A DNA stretch of 64,000 nucleotides from Flavobacterium sangjuense. Its GTDB lineage: Bacteria > Bacteroidota > Bacteroidia > Flavobacteriales > Flavobacteriaceae. Position numbers and translations under genes: made by a program. The stretch covers positions 1,488,001-1,552,000 of the forward strand of contig NZ_CP038810.1 in assembly GCF_004797125.1 (NCBI RefSeq), in the 5' to 3' direction. Positions 53,160 to 63,800 of the stretch are shown piece after piece. The notes below the pieces were generated by a model. The model made no database searches and was not told the DNA's origin. It was given only the letters and a program-made list of their open reading frames with translations. Numbering within the stretch: position 1 is the stretch's first letter; each line of letters starts with the position of its first letter.

Positions 53160-55640
53160 ATGATAGACGTAAAAGATTTTACTTTTTTTGATAAACAAAA
53201 CAGCTTTGATTTTAAAGGTTTTTTAATTAAAACGCTGAGTTATTGGAAGTGGTTTTTGGTTGGGCTAATCATTGCTTTTTCTATCGCTCATCAGGTTAAT
53301 GTTAGAAAACAAAAGATTTACGGAATCGAAACTACTATAGCGGTTCAGGAAGAAAACAATCCTTTTTTTACTTCAAATACAAGTTTGATCTTTAATTGGG
53401 GTGGAACTTCGGATAAAGTTCAGATGATTTCTACTACACTAAAGTCAAGATCACACAATGAATTTGTAGTTGACAAGTTGCAATATTATATCGATTATTT
53501 TAAGCAAACAAAATATTTTTTACAAGATGTTTATGGTCAGGTCCCATTCAAAGTAACCATCGATAAAAACAAAAACCAATTATTTAACCAGTTTATAAAA
53601 GTAAAAATGGTTTCAAATAATTCGTATCAAATCACTATTCCTTTTCAATCCAATACTGCAGAAGTTATTAGTTATATTGATAATAAACTATCAGTAATTC
53701 CGATTGAAAATAAAGAATTTAAAGCAATCTACAAAATAGGTGAAACAGTTAATTTGCCATTTCTTCATTGGAGACTGGATTTGTCAAATTTTGAAAAAAA
53801 CAACTTTAATGAAGAAATATTAGTTAGGTTCAACTCCTTTGACAGTTCGGTTTCGTCTTGCATGGGTGTAAACGTAGCTATTGATGAAAAAGCGGGTTCC
53901 ATTTTAAAAATAGGTGTGCAGGGAACCAATAAAAATAAAATGGTTGATTTTCTTAATACTACAGTTGAGGTATTAATCAAAAGGCAATTAGATAATAAAA
54001 ATAAGTTTGCTGAGAACACTATAAATTTCATTGATAGAACATTGTCCGATATGGAAGGCAAGTTGAAAGAGTCTGGAGATGAATTAAAAGATTTTGGCAA
54101 AAGCAACAACATACTTGATATCGAAGCTGGTGGTGCAAACTACAAAACTCAATTGTTACAGTATGATGCCGAAAAAGATGCCGTAGAAAGAAAAATAGCG
54201 TATTTAAATTCATTACGAAAGTATTTAAAAGAAAGTGTTGACTTCTCAAAATTACCTGCGCCAACGATTGCCGGAATTGAAGAAGCTAACATCAATGCCA
54301 ATGTCTCTAAAATAATAACATTGTCGATACAGCGTTCGGAGTTAGCCTACTCAGTAAAAGGCTCATTCTCCTATGAAAGATTAGATAATGAAATACAATC
54401 GGTTAAAAAAGTATTGCTTGAAAACGAATCTACTTACAGGAATTCTTTGATGTATGACTTAAATTTTGCCAACCAAAAAATTGCAAAACTTGAAAGCGAA
54501 ATCAGCCAACTTCCGGAGAACAAGCAGGAATGGTTGAAGTTATCGAGAAAGTATAATTTAAGTGATAATATTTACAATACATTTTTACAAAAGAGAAGTG
54601 AAGCATCTATTGTAATGGCTGCAAACTTATCGGATATTCAATTTATTGATCCAGCCAAAGATGTAGGTGGTGGATTATTAGGTCCAAAAACGAGTGTAAA
54701 CTATGTATTAGCTTTTTTTATGGGATTATTAATCCCGTTAATTCTCGTTTTCTTTATTTTCTTTATTAGTAACTCAGTTCAAAACATTGAAGATATTTCT
54801 GCGCAAACCCAATTACCATTAATAGGTATAGTTGGGGTTAAACATTCTGAAAGTAATTTATCAGTTTTTGAAAGACCAAAATCGGCTCTTTCGGAATCAT
54901 TCAGAGCCATTCGTTCCTCTTTACAATTCTTATACAAAAAGCAAAGCGTTGATGGTTCAAAAACACTTATGCTGACTTCCTCTGTCAGTGGTGAAGGAAA
55001 AACATTTTGTTCGTTAAATATTGCGACTGTGTTTGCACTTAGTGAAAAGAAAACTATAATTCTGGGATTGGATTTAAGAAAGCCAAAAATCTTTGATGAT
55101 TTTAATATTCAAAATGAACATGGTGCTGTTAATTTTTTAATTGGACAAAAATCATTGGATGAGGTTATACAAAAAACACATATTCCTTTTCTTGACGTTA
55201 TAACATCCGGACCAATTCCTCCAAATCCTTCAGAGTTAATACTTGGAGACTCAATGAGAGATATGATGGAACAATTAAAGAAAAAGTATGATTACATTAT
55301 ACTCGATACGCCACCTGTTGGATTAGTTTCTGATGCTTTAGAATTATCTCAATTCTGTGATGTTACTTTATATGTTATACGCCAGAATTTCACCAAAAAA
55401 GAAATGTTGACATTATTAAATAACAGAACAAAACGAGGCGAGCTTATTAATGTGAGTATCATTTTTAATGGTTATGAAAATAAAGCAAAATATGGTGTTG
55501 GTTATGGTTACGGATATGGTTATGGTTACGGCTATGGCTATGGCTACGGAAGTGGTTATCATGAAGAGGAAGAACCAAAAGAATTTTTTGCTAAATGGAA
55601 ATATCGAATATTGAAAAAATTCAGGGATGGCAGAAAATAA
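53160..55640 (+). CDS. wzc: Wzc-like chain-length regulator with BY-kinase domain
   Basis: An 826-residue inner-membrane protein. The Wzz-type N-terminal part has a transmembrane helix (WFLVGLIIAFSIAHQVN) and a large periplasmic coiled-coil domain. The second helix (ALLFFMGLLIPLILVFFIF type, about 515-535) leads to the kinase: SSVSGEGKTFCS (Walker A near 605), ILGLDLRKPKI (Walker A') and YDYIILDTPPVG (Walker B near 710). The C-terminus carries a run of eight Gly-Tyr pairs (about 781-797), the autophosphorylation cluster typical of BY-kinases. It controls polymer length and export. Its 3' end overlaps the epimerase gene by 14 bases. Confidence 0.93.
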   Translation: MIDVKDFTFFDKQNSFDFKGFLIKTLSYWKWFLVGLIIAFSIAHQVNVRKQKIYGIETTIAVQEENNPFFTSNTSLIFNWGGTSDKVQMISTTLKSRSHNEFVVDKLQYYIDYFKQTKYFLQDVYGQVPFKVTIDKNKNQLFNQFIKVKMVSNNSYQITIPFQSNTAEVISYIDNKLSVIPIENKEFKAIYKIGETVNLPFLHWRLDLSNFEKNNFNEEILVRFNSFDSSVSSCMGVNVAIDEKAGSILKIGVQGTNKNKMVDFLNTTVEVLIKRQLDNKNKFAENTINFIDRTLSDMEGKLKESGDELKDFGKSNNILDIEAGGANYKTQLLQYDAEKDAVERKIAYLNSLRKYLKESVDFSKLPAPTIAGIEEANINANVSKIITLSIQRSELAYSVKGSFSYERLDNEIQSVKKVLLENESTYRNSLMYDLNFANQKIAKLESEISQLPENKQEWLKLSRKYNLSDNIYNTFLQKRSEASIVMAANLSDIQFIDPAKDVGGGLLGPKTSVNYVLAFFMGLLIPLILVFFIFFISNSVQNIEDISAQTQLPLIGIVGVKHSESNLSVFERPKSALSESFRAIRSSLQFLYKKQSVDGSKTLMLTSSVSGEGKTFCSLNIATVFALSEKKTIILGLDLRKPKIFDDFNIQNEHGAVNFLIGQKSLDEVIQKTHIPFLDVITSGPIPPNPSELILGDSMRDMMEQLKKKYDYIILDTPPVGLVSDALELSQFCDVTLYVIRQNFTKKEMLTLLNNRTKRGELINVSIIFNGYENKAKYGVGYGYGYGYGYGYGYGYGSGYHEEEEPKEFFAKWKYRILKKFRDGRK
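55500..55556 (+). repeat. Hexameric GGTTAT/GGTTAC/GGCTAT coding repeat (Gly-Tyr tail)
   Basis: Eight consecutive Gly-Tyr codon pairs with synonymous variation in both codons, followed by Gly-Ser-Gly-Tyr. It forms the tyrosine cluster of the Wzc-like kinase. Confidence 0.85.
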
Positions 55641-56607
55641 AACAACAATATTAATTACGGGTGGTGCTGGATTTATCGGTACTAATTTGTGTGAATATTT
55701 TTTGACGAAGGGATATTTTGTTGTTTGCTTTGATAATTTTGCTACAGGTCATAAACATAATATTGCCGAATTTCTGGGACATGAAAATTTCAAATTAATA
55801 GAAGGTGATATCAGGGATTTAGCACAATGTAAAAATGCTGTTATCGGAGTTGATTATGTATTGCATCAGGCAGCATTGGGTTCTGTTCCTCGTTCTATAA
55901 ATGATCCTATCACGAGTAATGAGGTTAATGTTTCGGGTTTTTTAAATATGCTTGTTGCTTCGAGAGATGCCGGTGTTAAAAGATTTGTTTATGCCGCAAG
56001 TTCATCCACTTATGGTGACTCAGAAGCACTACCAAAAGTAGAAGACAAAATTGGAAAACCGCTTTCGCCTTACGCTATTACAAAATATGTAAATGAGCTA
56101 TATGCTGAAATTTTCAGCAATACGTATGGTTTTGAAACGATAGGTTTGCGTTATTTCAATGTGTATGGAAGAAGACAGGATCCAAACGGAGCTTATGCTG
56201 CTGTTATACCGAAGTTTGTGATGCAACTGATGAAGCATGAAAGTCCAATTATTAATGGAGATGGAAATTTTTCAAGAGATTTCACCTATATAGATAATGT
56301 GATTCAAATGAACGAGTTGGCGATGTTGACTCAGAATCCGGAAGCCATTAATACGGTTTACAACACCGCTTTTGGTGACAGAACGACACTAAACGACATG
56401 GTTTCTTATTTAAAAGAATACCTGTCTGAATTTGATACAGCTATTTCAACTATTGAAGTGGTTCATGGCCCAAATAGAGCAGGAGATATTCCTCATTCTT
56501 TGGCAAGTATTGATAAAGCAAAAAGATTATTAAACTATACTCCCAATTATTCTTTTCAAGACGGTTTAAAAGAAGCTGTGAAATGGTATTGGAATAATTT
56601 AAAATAA
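55627..56607 (+). CDS. UDP-N-acetylglucosamine 4-epimerase (WbpP/TviC-like)
   Basis: A 326-residue SDR enzyme. [11 protein letters not shown] (residues 11-21) binds NAD, and [10 protein letters not shown] and [13 protein letters not shown] form the Ser-Tyr-Lys active site. The sequence ([33 protein letters not shown]) is of the WbpP type that prefers N-acetylated substrates, so it likely interconverts UDP-GlcNAc and UDP-GalNAc. It starts 14 bases before the Wzc stop. The product suits the WbpO-like dehydrogenase downstream. Confidence 0.88.
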   Translation: MAENKTTILITGGAGFIGTNLCEYFLTKGYFVVCFDNFATGHKHNIAEFLGHENFKLIEGDIRDLAQCKNAVIGVDYVLHQAALGSVPRSINDPITSNEVNVSGFLNMLVASRDAGVKRFVYAASSSTYGDSEALPKVEDKIGKPLSPYAITKYVNELYAEIFSNTYGFETIGLRYFNVYGRRQDPNGAYAAVIPKFVMQLMKHESPIINGDGNFSRDFTYIDNVIQMNELAMLTQNPEAINTVYNTAFGDRTTLNDMVSYLKEYLSEFDTAISTIEVVHGPNRAGDIPHSLASIDKAKRLLNYTPNYSFQDGLKEAVKWYWNNLK

Positions 56608-56615
56608 AAATTAGC

Positions 56616-58007
56616 ATGAAGATTAAAAACATTTGTTGTATTGGAGCAGGATATGTTGGTGGACCAACAATGGCAGTTATAGCCCAAAAATGTCCCGGCA
56701 TTAAAGTTACAGTAGTCGATTTAAACGAAGCCCGAATTGCGGCTTGGAATGATAAAGACGTTAACAATATTCCAATATACGAACCGGGATTAAATGAAAT
56801 AGTTGGAAATGTTCGTGGAAAAAATTTGTTTTTTTCTACCGATGTTGACAAAGCCATTGATGAAGCTGACTTAATTTTTATATCGGTAAATACGCCAACC
56901 AAAACCTATGGTACCGGAAAAGGAATGGCAGCCGATTTAAAACACATCGAACTTTGTGCACGACAAATTGCCAAAGTAGCCAAAAACAATAAGGTTATAG
57001 TTGAGAAATCAACCTTGCCTGTCAGAACAGCAGAAGCTTTGAAAAGCATTTTAGACAATACCGGAAACGGTGTACAGTTTCAAATACTTTCTAATCCGGA
57101 GTTCTTGGCAGAAGGAACTGCTGTTGAAGATTTACTAAGTCCGGACAGGGTTTTAATTGGAGGCGAAACTACGCCTGAAGGTCAGGAAGCCATAAAGTCT
57201 TTAGTAGAAGTTTATGCTAATTGGGTTCCAAGAGAGCGAATTTTAACCACCAATGTTTGGTCTTCAGAATTATCAAAACTTGTTGCTAATGCCTTCCTGG
57301 CGCAACGTGTTTCTTCTATTAATGCGATTTCAGAATTGTGTGAAAAGACAGAAGCTAATGTTAGCGAAGTAGCTAGAGCTATCGGAATGGACAGTAGAAT
57401 TGGTCCTAAGTTTTTGAAAGCTTCCGTTGGATTTGGAGGTTCTTGTTTCCAAAAGGATATTTTGAATTTAGTATACATTTCAAAAGCATTCGGACTAAAT
57501 GAAGTGGCCGATTATTGGGAACAGGTTATTATTATGAATGATCATCAAAAAAGACGTTTCTCTAAAAATATAGTGCAAACACTTTACAATACGGTTTCAG
57601 GTAAAAAGATAACTTTTTTAGGCTGGGCATTTAAAAAAGACACTAATGATACTCGTGAATCAGCTGCGATTTATGTTGCTGATGATTTAATAAATGAACA
57701 AGCCAAGATAGCTTTGTTTGACCCAAAAGTTTCACAAACGCAAGTGCTTTCTGATTTGGATTATCTTGCCACAAGAAAACCTGCAGAAAACGAAAAACAT
57801 ATCACGTCTTATGACAATCCGTATGACGCATGTAAAAATGCACATGCTATTGCCATACTTACAGAATGGGATGAATTCAGAGAATACGATTGGCAGAGGA
57901 TATATGACGGTATGCTAAAACCGGCTTTTGTTTTTGATGGTAGAAACCTTTTAGATGGAGAAAAACTGAAAGCGATTGGGTTTAATTTTCATTCGATAGG
58001 CTCTTAA
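56616..58007 (+). CDS. ugd: UDP-glucose 6-dehydrogenase, eukaryote-like type
   Basis: A 463-residue enzyme that oxidises UDP-glucose to UDP-glucuronate with 2 NAD+. [17 protein letters not shown] (about 6-22) is the NAD loop and [11 protein letters not shown] follows. [16 protein letters not shown] holds the catalytic Cys, and [16 protein letters not shown] is the C-terminal nucleotide-binding region. The whole sequence, for example the [12 protein letters not shown] start, is closer to animal UGDH than to the short bacterial Ugd. It sits 8 bases behind the epimerase gene. Confidence 0.93.
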   Translation: MKIKNICCIGAGYVGGPTMAVIAQKCPGIKVTVVDLNEARIAAWNDKDVNNIPIYEPGLNEIVGNVRGKNLFFSTDVDKAIDEADLIFISVNTPTKTYGTGKGMAADLKHIELCARQIAKVAKNNKVIVEKSTLPVRTAEALKSILDNTGNGVQFQILSNPEFLAEGTAVEDLLSPDRVLIGGETTPEGQEAIKSLVEVYANWVPRERILTTNVWSSELSKLVANAFLAQRVSSINAISELCEKTEANVSEVARAIGMDSRIGPKFLKASVGFGGSCFQKDILNLVYISKAFGLNEVADYWEQVIIMNDHQKRRFSKNIVQTLYNTVSGKKITFLGWAFKKDTNDTRESAAIYVADDLINEQAKIALFDPKVSQTQVLSDLDYLATRKPAENEKHITSYDNPYDACKNAHAIAILTEWDEFREYDWQRIYDGMLKPAFVFDGRNLLDGEKLKAIGFNFHSIGS

Positions 58008-58018
58008 TTAAATAAATT

Positions 58019-58026
58019 TATATTTG
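58019..58026 (+). promoter_or_regulatory. Possible internal -7 box in the capsule operon
   Basis: TATATTTG in the 55-bp gap between ugd and the next dehydrogenase gene, 36 bases before its ATG. No -33 element is seen, so its use is doubtful. Confidence 0.35.
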
Positions 58027-58062
58027 TTGCCACCTTTTAGATTAATTTGTTAAACAAGTCAC

Positions 58063-59340
58063 ATGAAAATTAAAATTGCCGTTATTGGATTAGGATATGT
58101 TGGTTTACCACTGGCGAGATTATTTGCTACCAAATATCCGGTTGTTGGATTTGATATTAATACCAATAGAATTCAAGAGTTAAATGCAGGTCAGGATTCT
58201 ACTTTAGAGATAGATGAAGATACTTTAAAAAATGTGCTTGTAAATTCAAGTAGTAATTCTAACGGACTTTTTTGCAGTAGTACTATAGACGATATTCGGG
58301 ATTGTAACTATTATATTGTAACGGTGCCAACACCTGTTGATAAAAATAACAGACCTGATTTAACACCATTGTATAAATCGAGTGAAACTGTTGGGAAAGT
58401 ATTGAAAAGAGGAGATATCGTAATTTACGAATCTACTGTTTATCCTGGTGTGACCGAAGAAGAGTGTATTCCTGTTTTAGAAAAAGTAAGTGGCTTAAAA
58501 TTCAATGTCGATTTCTTTGCAGGTTATTCTCCCGAAAGAATCAATCCGGGAGATAAAGAGCATACGGTAGAGAAAATCTTAAAAGTCACTTCGGGTTCTA
58601 CTCCGGAAATTGGACAAAAAGTAAACGACTTATATAAATCGGTTATTACTGCAGGAACGCATTTGGCACCATCTATTAAAGTTGCCGAAGCTGCTAAAGT
58701 GATTGAGAACTCTCAACGTGATATCAATATTGCTTTTGTAAACGAATTGGCTAAGATTTTTAATTTGTTAGAAATTGATACGCATTCAGTATTAGAAGCA
58801 GCCGGAACCAAATGGAATTTCCTTCCATTCAAACCGGGATTGGTTGGTGGACACTGCATAGGTGTTGACCCTTATTATCTGGCACAAAAAGCACAGGAAA
58901 AAGGATATCATCCCGAAATTATTTTGGCAGGAAGAAGACTGAACGATAGTATGGGTGAATATGTAGCTTCTCAAGTTGTGAAGCTGATGATTAAAAAAGG
59001 TGTGGCTATAAATGGTGCCAAATTATTAATGTTGGGCATCACTTTTAAAGAAAATTGTCCTGATGTTAGAAACACCAAAATTGTGGACGTAGTTCATGCT
59101 TTGCAGGATTACGGAATCGAAGTTACCATTTTTGATCCTTGGGCAAAACCATCTGAAGTGCAACACGAATATAAATTAGTAACTACAGACAAATTGCCAT
59201 CAGATACTTTTGATGCTATTGTTTTAGGTGTTGCGCATAATGAATTTACAACTGTTGATTTATCCAAATTAAAAAAATCAAATGGCGTTTTATTCGATGT
59301 AAAAGGAGTTTTAAACGAAAAAGCTGACGGAAGACTTTAA
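58063..59340 (+). CDS. UDP-N-acetyl-D-hexosamine 6-dehydrogenase (WbpO/TviB-like)
   Basis: A 425-residue nucleotide-sugar dehydrogenase. [28 protein letters not shown] is the NAD site, [19 protein letters not shown] follows, and [19 protein letters not shown] contains the catalytic Cys; [18 protein letters not shown] is the C-terminal part. The sequence is of the TviB/WbpO type, so with the preceding 4-epimerase it would give UDP-GalNAcA, as in Vi-antigen-like polymers. Which hexosamine it prefers is not decided by the sequence. Confidence 0.9.
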   Translation: MKIKIAVIGLGYVGLPLARLFATKYPVVGFDINTNRIQELNAGQDSTLEIDEDTLKNVLVNSSSNSNGLFCSSTIDDIRDCNYYIVTVPTPVDKNNRPDLTPLYKSSETVGKVLKRGDIVIYESTVYPGVTEEECIPVLEKVSGLKFNVDFFAGYSPERINPGDKEHTVEKILKVTSGSTPEIGQKVNDLYKSVITAGTHLAPSIKVAEAAKVIENSQRDINIAFVNELAKIFNLLEIDTHSVLEAAGTKWNFLPFKPGLVGGHCIGVDPYYLAQKAQEKGYHPEIILAGRRLNDSMGEYVASQVVKLMIKKGVAINGAKLLMLGITFKENCPDVRNTKIVDVVHALQDYGIEVTIFDPWAKPSEVQHEYKLVTTDKLPSDTFDAIVLGVAHNEFTTVDLSKLKKSNGVLFDVKGVLNEKADGRL

Positions 59341-59444
59341 ACAGTTATTTGGTTATAAGTTTTCACGCAAAGACTTCAGAGTTTTTTATATACCTATTGA
59401 GAATCAGATAATTTGGTCTTAGTGCCTTTGCGCCTTTGCGAGAA
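59341..59444. repeat. Repeat element with imperfect inverted ends in the capsule operon
   Basis: The 126-bp gap before rmlB holds GTTATTTGGTTAT, then TTTCACGCAAAG (59361-59372). A near-complement, CTTTGCGAGAA, follows at 59434-59444 with one mismatch over 11 positions. Before it lies GTGCCTTTGCGCCTTTGCG. The layout suggests a roughly 85-bp miniature element. Confidence 0.55.
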
Positions 59445-59466
59445 TAATATATTTTAAAGTTTATTT

Positions 59467-60525
59467 ATGAAAAAGATTTTAATTACTGGCGGAGCTGGAT
59501 TTATTGGTTCTCATGTAGTGAGAAGATTTGTTACCAAATACCCAAATTATCAGATTTTTAATTTGGATGCTTTGACTTATGCCGGAAATCTCGAAAACAT
59601 TGCAGACATTGACAAATCATCAAATTATACTTTTGTAAAAGGCGATATCGTTGATGCCGATTTTATCAATGATTTATTTCAGAAACATCAATTTGACGGC
59701 GTGTTGCATTTGGCTGCAGAATCGCATGTTGACCGTTCTATTACCGATCCATTAGCGTTTGTAAAAACCAATGTTATTGGGACGATGAATCTGCTGAATG
59801 CTGCTAAAACAATTTGGGCAAACAACTTTGATGGCAAAAGATTCTATCATATTTCTACCGATGAGGTTTATGGAAGTTTAGGAGCAGAAGGCTTGTTTAG
59901 CGAAACTACTCCGTATGATCCTAATTCACCTTATTCGGCTTCAAAAGCGAGTTCTGATCATTTTGTAAGAGCGTATGGCGAGACGTATGGATTGCCTTAT
60001 GTGATTACAAATTGCTCTAACAATTATGGTCCAAATCATTTCCCTGAAAAACTCGTTCCTTTATTTATACATAATATTATCAATAACAAACCGCTGCCGG
60101 TTTATGGTGATGGGAAATACACTCGTGATTGGTTGTACGTTATTGACCATGCGATTGCGATTGATTTGGTTTTCCATGAAGGGAAGAATCACGAGACTTA
60201 TAATATAGGTGGTTTTAACGAATGGCAAAATATTGATTTGGTGAAATTGCTTTGCCAACAAATGGATGTCAAATTGGGTAGAGCAGTAGGCGAGTCTGAA
60301 AAGTTGATCACTTATGTAAAAGATAGACCAGGACACGATTTACGTTATGCTATTGATGCATCTAAAATAAACAAAGAACTCGGTTGGAAACCATCGGTTA
60401 CTTTTGAGCAGGGATTAGAAAAAACAATTGACTGGTATTTGTCCAATGAAGATTGGTTGCAGCATGTTACTTCGGGAGCTTATCAGGAGTATTATGAAAA
60501 ACAATATAATGGTGGTGTGATGTAA
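59467..60525 (+). CDS. rfbB: dTDP-glucose 4,6-dehydratase
   Basis: A 352-residue SDR enzyme (also called RmlB) that turns dTDP-glucose into dTDP-4-keto-6-deoxyglucose. [15 protein letters not shown] (7-21) binds NAD, HLAAESHVDRSI is the family stretch, and STDEVYG with YSASKASSDHFVRAYG form the active site. NCSNNYGPNHFPEKLVPL is diagnostic. It is the last gene of the capsule operon. Its product feeds the FdtA-like isomerase and aminotransferase encoded 44-50 kb away; rmlA is not in the window. Confidence 0.97.
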   Translation: MKKILITGGAGFIGSHVVRRFVTKYPNYQIFNLDALTYAGNLENIADIDKSSNYTFVKGDIVDADFINDLFQKHQFDGVLHLAAESHVDRSITDPLAFVKTNVIGTMNLLNAAKTIWANNFDGKRFYHISTDEVYGSLGAEGLFSETTPYDPNSPYSASKASSDHFVRAYGETYGLPYVITNCSNNYGPNHFPEKLVPLFIHNIINNKPLPVYGDGKYTRDWLYVIDHAIAIDLVFHEGKNHETYNIGGFNEWQNIDLVKLLCQQMDVKLGRAVGESEKLITYVKDRPGHDLRYAIDASKINKELGWKPSVTFEQGLEKTIDWYLSNEDWLQHVTSGAYQEYYEKQYNGGVM

Positions 60526-60560
60526 TAGTCAATTATTATTTTCTTACATTCTTACAATAC

Positions 60561-60592
60561 AAAAGCACTTCAAAAATTGAAGTGCTTTTTTG
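60561..60592 (+). terminator. Rho-independent terminator of the capsule operon
   Basis: AAAAGCACTTCAA pairs with TTGAAGTGCTTTT around a 3-base loop, followed by more T. From here to the adhesin ATG at 60839 about 245 AT-rich bases hold no gene. Confidence 0.9.
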
Positions 60593-60838
60593 ATTATCAG
60601 TCAGTTCTACAGTTATAGTGAATGCAACTAAAATGATTTCAAAAACAAAGAAGTATTTTTCTTTAAGATTTCTTTAACAAAACTGTAGGAAAAAAATTAA
60701 CAATAAGTTAATTTTTGGTCAAAAACATAATTTTCAAAGGATTTTTGTGCATTTTAACGATATTTTTTGAGACAAGATATTTTATTGAACAAAAATCTTC
60801 TTTATTTGCAGATTCGATTATAACCAACTTTTTAAATT

Positions 60839-63800
60839 ATGATGAATCAGTACTCCCCTTCGAGCATTAGTAACCTACTTGTAATTGCTAATAAAGATTT
60901 AAAAACAAGAAAAATAAAAAATTCTGACAATTCACAAACTAAGTGGTTGTTAAGCATGATGCTTTTGTTTGGTATGTTATTTTCTGGGTTTGATGCTAAG
61001 GCGCAGTTCACAGTGTCTGGTGCTACCTCCGGTAATGGAACGTACACTTCTTTAACTCTTGCTTCTGGTGTTTTTGCATCTCTTAATTCAGGGACAATTA
61101 CAGGAACAGGTGCAATAGTAGTTGAACAAACTAGCAACTCAACATCGGAAACTGGTGCCAACTCTTTGAACCAGGGTACTTGGACTACGCTAACTATTAA
61201 GCCATTAGCAAGTAATGGAGCCGCAAGAACTATATCTGGAACGTCTGCCGCAGGATCGCCTTTGATTAGTTTCAATGGTGCAGATAATGTAACTATTAAT
61301 GGTCTAAATTCAGGAGGGAATTCATTGACAATTTCTAATCTTAGTACATCTGCTACTTCAGGAACTAGTACAATTGACTTTAGAGCAGATGCAATTGGAA
61401 ATACCGTCACTAATTGTACAGTTTTGGGTTCAGCTAGCATGGCTACTACCACCAGTGGTGGAACAATTTGGTTTGGAACGGGAACATCTGTGGGTGATGA
61501 TAATAATACGATTAGCAATTGTAATGTTGGTCCTGCTGGGGCAAACTTACCATCTAAAGCTTTTCACTTTAGTGGAAGTGGTACTGCTGGAAGAGAAAAC
61601 AGTGGAAACCTTATCACAAATAATAATATTTATGATTATTTTTCTGCGACAGTTGCGAGTGCGGGTATATACTCTACTACTGGTTCTATTTCAAATAGTT
61701 TTACCAATAATAAGTTTTATCAGACAGCAACTAGAACACAAACAACGGGATCAACCCATTCAGCCATCTATATAACTAATACTTCGGGAAATAATTTTCA
61801 GGTAACTGGTAATACCATTGGTTTTGCAAGTTCAACAGGTACAGGAATTTATACTATGGTTGGAATTTCAGGGTCAATATATATTCCAATTTATCTCAAT
61901 GTAGGAAGTACAACAGCAACTGATGTTTCTTCTAATACTATAGCGGGTATAGCTATTTCAGGTGCTCAAAGTGGAACTTCTTCAACTTCACCATTTCATT
62001 GTATATATGTTAACGCAGGTCTGACGACTTGTAATAATAATACCATAGGGAGTATGTCTGCAACCGGAAGTATAACGTATACTTCAAGTTCAGCTTCCGC
62101 TTCAGATGTTAATGGTATTTTTAATTTTGGTTCAAATAACTGGACAACTAATGGCAATAATATAGGAGGGATTACAGCTTCAGCTTCTGGTTCAGGAGGT
62201 TCTAGTATTTATGGTCTTCGTTGTAATACGACAAGTACAGCAACATGGACTTGTACGGGTAATACAATTGGAGGTACTGTTACTAATTCAATAAACTCTA
62301 CGTCAACAGTTGCAGGTACTATTGTAAACGGAATATTAAATTCTAATCCTATAGGAACTATAACAGGTAATACTGTGCGCAATATGACAGTTGCTGGTGG
62401 AACAGGAACAGCTGCATCAGCTTCAATGATTGGTATTTGTTCAGCTTCTACTGCTAATCAAACAATTGGAACTAATTCAATTTTTAATCTTAGCAATAGC
62501 AATGCTAGTGCAGCAACTACAGTAACGGGAATTCAGTTTACGGGTTCAACAGCAAATATTGTTGAGCGAAATTTTATTTATGGTTTAACTAGTTCAACTA
62601 CCAGTACATCCGCAGAAATTAATGGTATAAGAGTAGCCGGTGGAACAACCACTTATCGCAATAATATGATTACATTGGGAGCTGGTATTTCTAATGCTAT
62701 TGGTGTGGCAGCTACTAATAGCGGAACAACTGGTATTAATGGATTTAATGGTGCATCAGGTACGGATAATTTTTATCATAATAGTATTTATATAGGTGGT
62801 ACTGCGGCGGCTGGCTCAGGTGCTTCTTATGCTTTTAATGGTACTATAACTAATAATACTCGTGCTTTTAGAGATAATATTTTCTTTAATGGACGAACCA
62901 ATAGTACAGCAACGGGTAAGCACTATGCTATTAAAATTAATGGTACTGCTGCAAACCCAACTGGTCTAACGATTAATAATAATATTTATTTTGTAAACGG
63001 AACAGGTGGTGTGTTCGGCTTTTTTAATTCACTCGATGTAGCTAACATTGGTGCATGGAAAACAGCAGTAGGACAAGATGCAGGAAGTTACGAAAGTAAT
63101 CCTCAATACTTAGATCCAACTAATGCAACTCCTGATTTACATATTAATCCTGCTGTTGCTACATATGCAGAAGCGTCTGGAGTATCAGTGGGAGTTGCTG
63201 ATGATTATGATGGTCAAACTAGATCGGGTTTAACCCCTACAGATATTGGAGCTGATGCAGGAAATTTTACTCCACTTGTCTTACCAGGCTGTACAACACC
63301 TACTGCTTTAGCATCTAGTTTAGTGTTTAGTTCGGTGACAACAACTTCTTTGAGTGGTTCGTTTACTGCAGCTTCTCCGGCACCAAGTAAATATTTGGTG
63401 GTGAGAAGCACTAGCGCTACAGCGCCAACTCCTGCTAATGGTACTCCTTATACTATTGGCAGCACTGCTTTGGGCGGTACAACTAATGTAAGATTGGCTG
63501 CCAATAGTACTTCATTTACTGATTCGGGATTAACAGCAGGAACACAATATTACTATCATGTTTTTTCTTATAATGATAGTTGTACAGGAGAACCATTTTA
63601 TAGTGCCACTGCATATACTTTAGGTCAAATTACTCCTTGTGCGAGTGCAACTTCTGTTGCCAATAATAATGTGATTTATAATGCTGCCAATATCACATGG
63701 GCAGGTGCTGGTTCTTATATTGTAGAGTATGGAGCATCTGGTTTTACTCCTGGAACAGGAGCCACTGCAGGTGTAGGAGGTACGATTGCTTCAAGTGTTG

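Noticed and set aside
55500..55556. Hexamer repeat considered as an intergenic microsatellite
   Set aside because: It lies fully in the wzc frame and codes for the Gly-Tyr tail.
60632..60676. 15-codon micro-ORF in the gap before the adhesin
   Set aside because: No promoter or conservation can be shown, and such short frames are expected by chance in AT-rich DNA.
60847..61518. 223-codon open frame on the minus strand
   Set aside because: It is antisense to the low-complexity Ser/Thr/Gly-rich start of the giant adhesin, and its translation is a Val/Pro-rich mirror of that composition without any motif.
61374..61775. 133-codon open frame on the plus strand
   Set aside because: It is an off-frame shadow inside the adhesin gene; the adhesin frame has a signal peptide and clear repeats.
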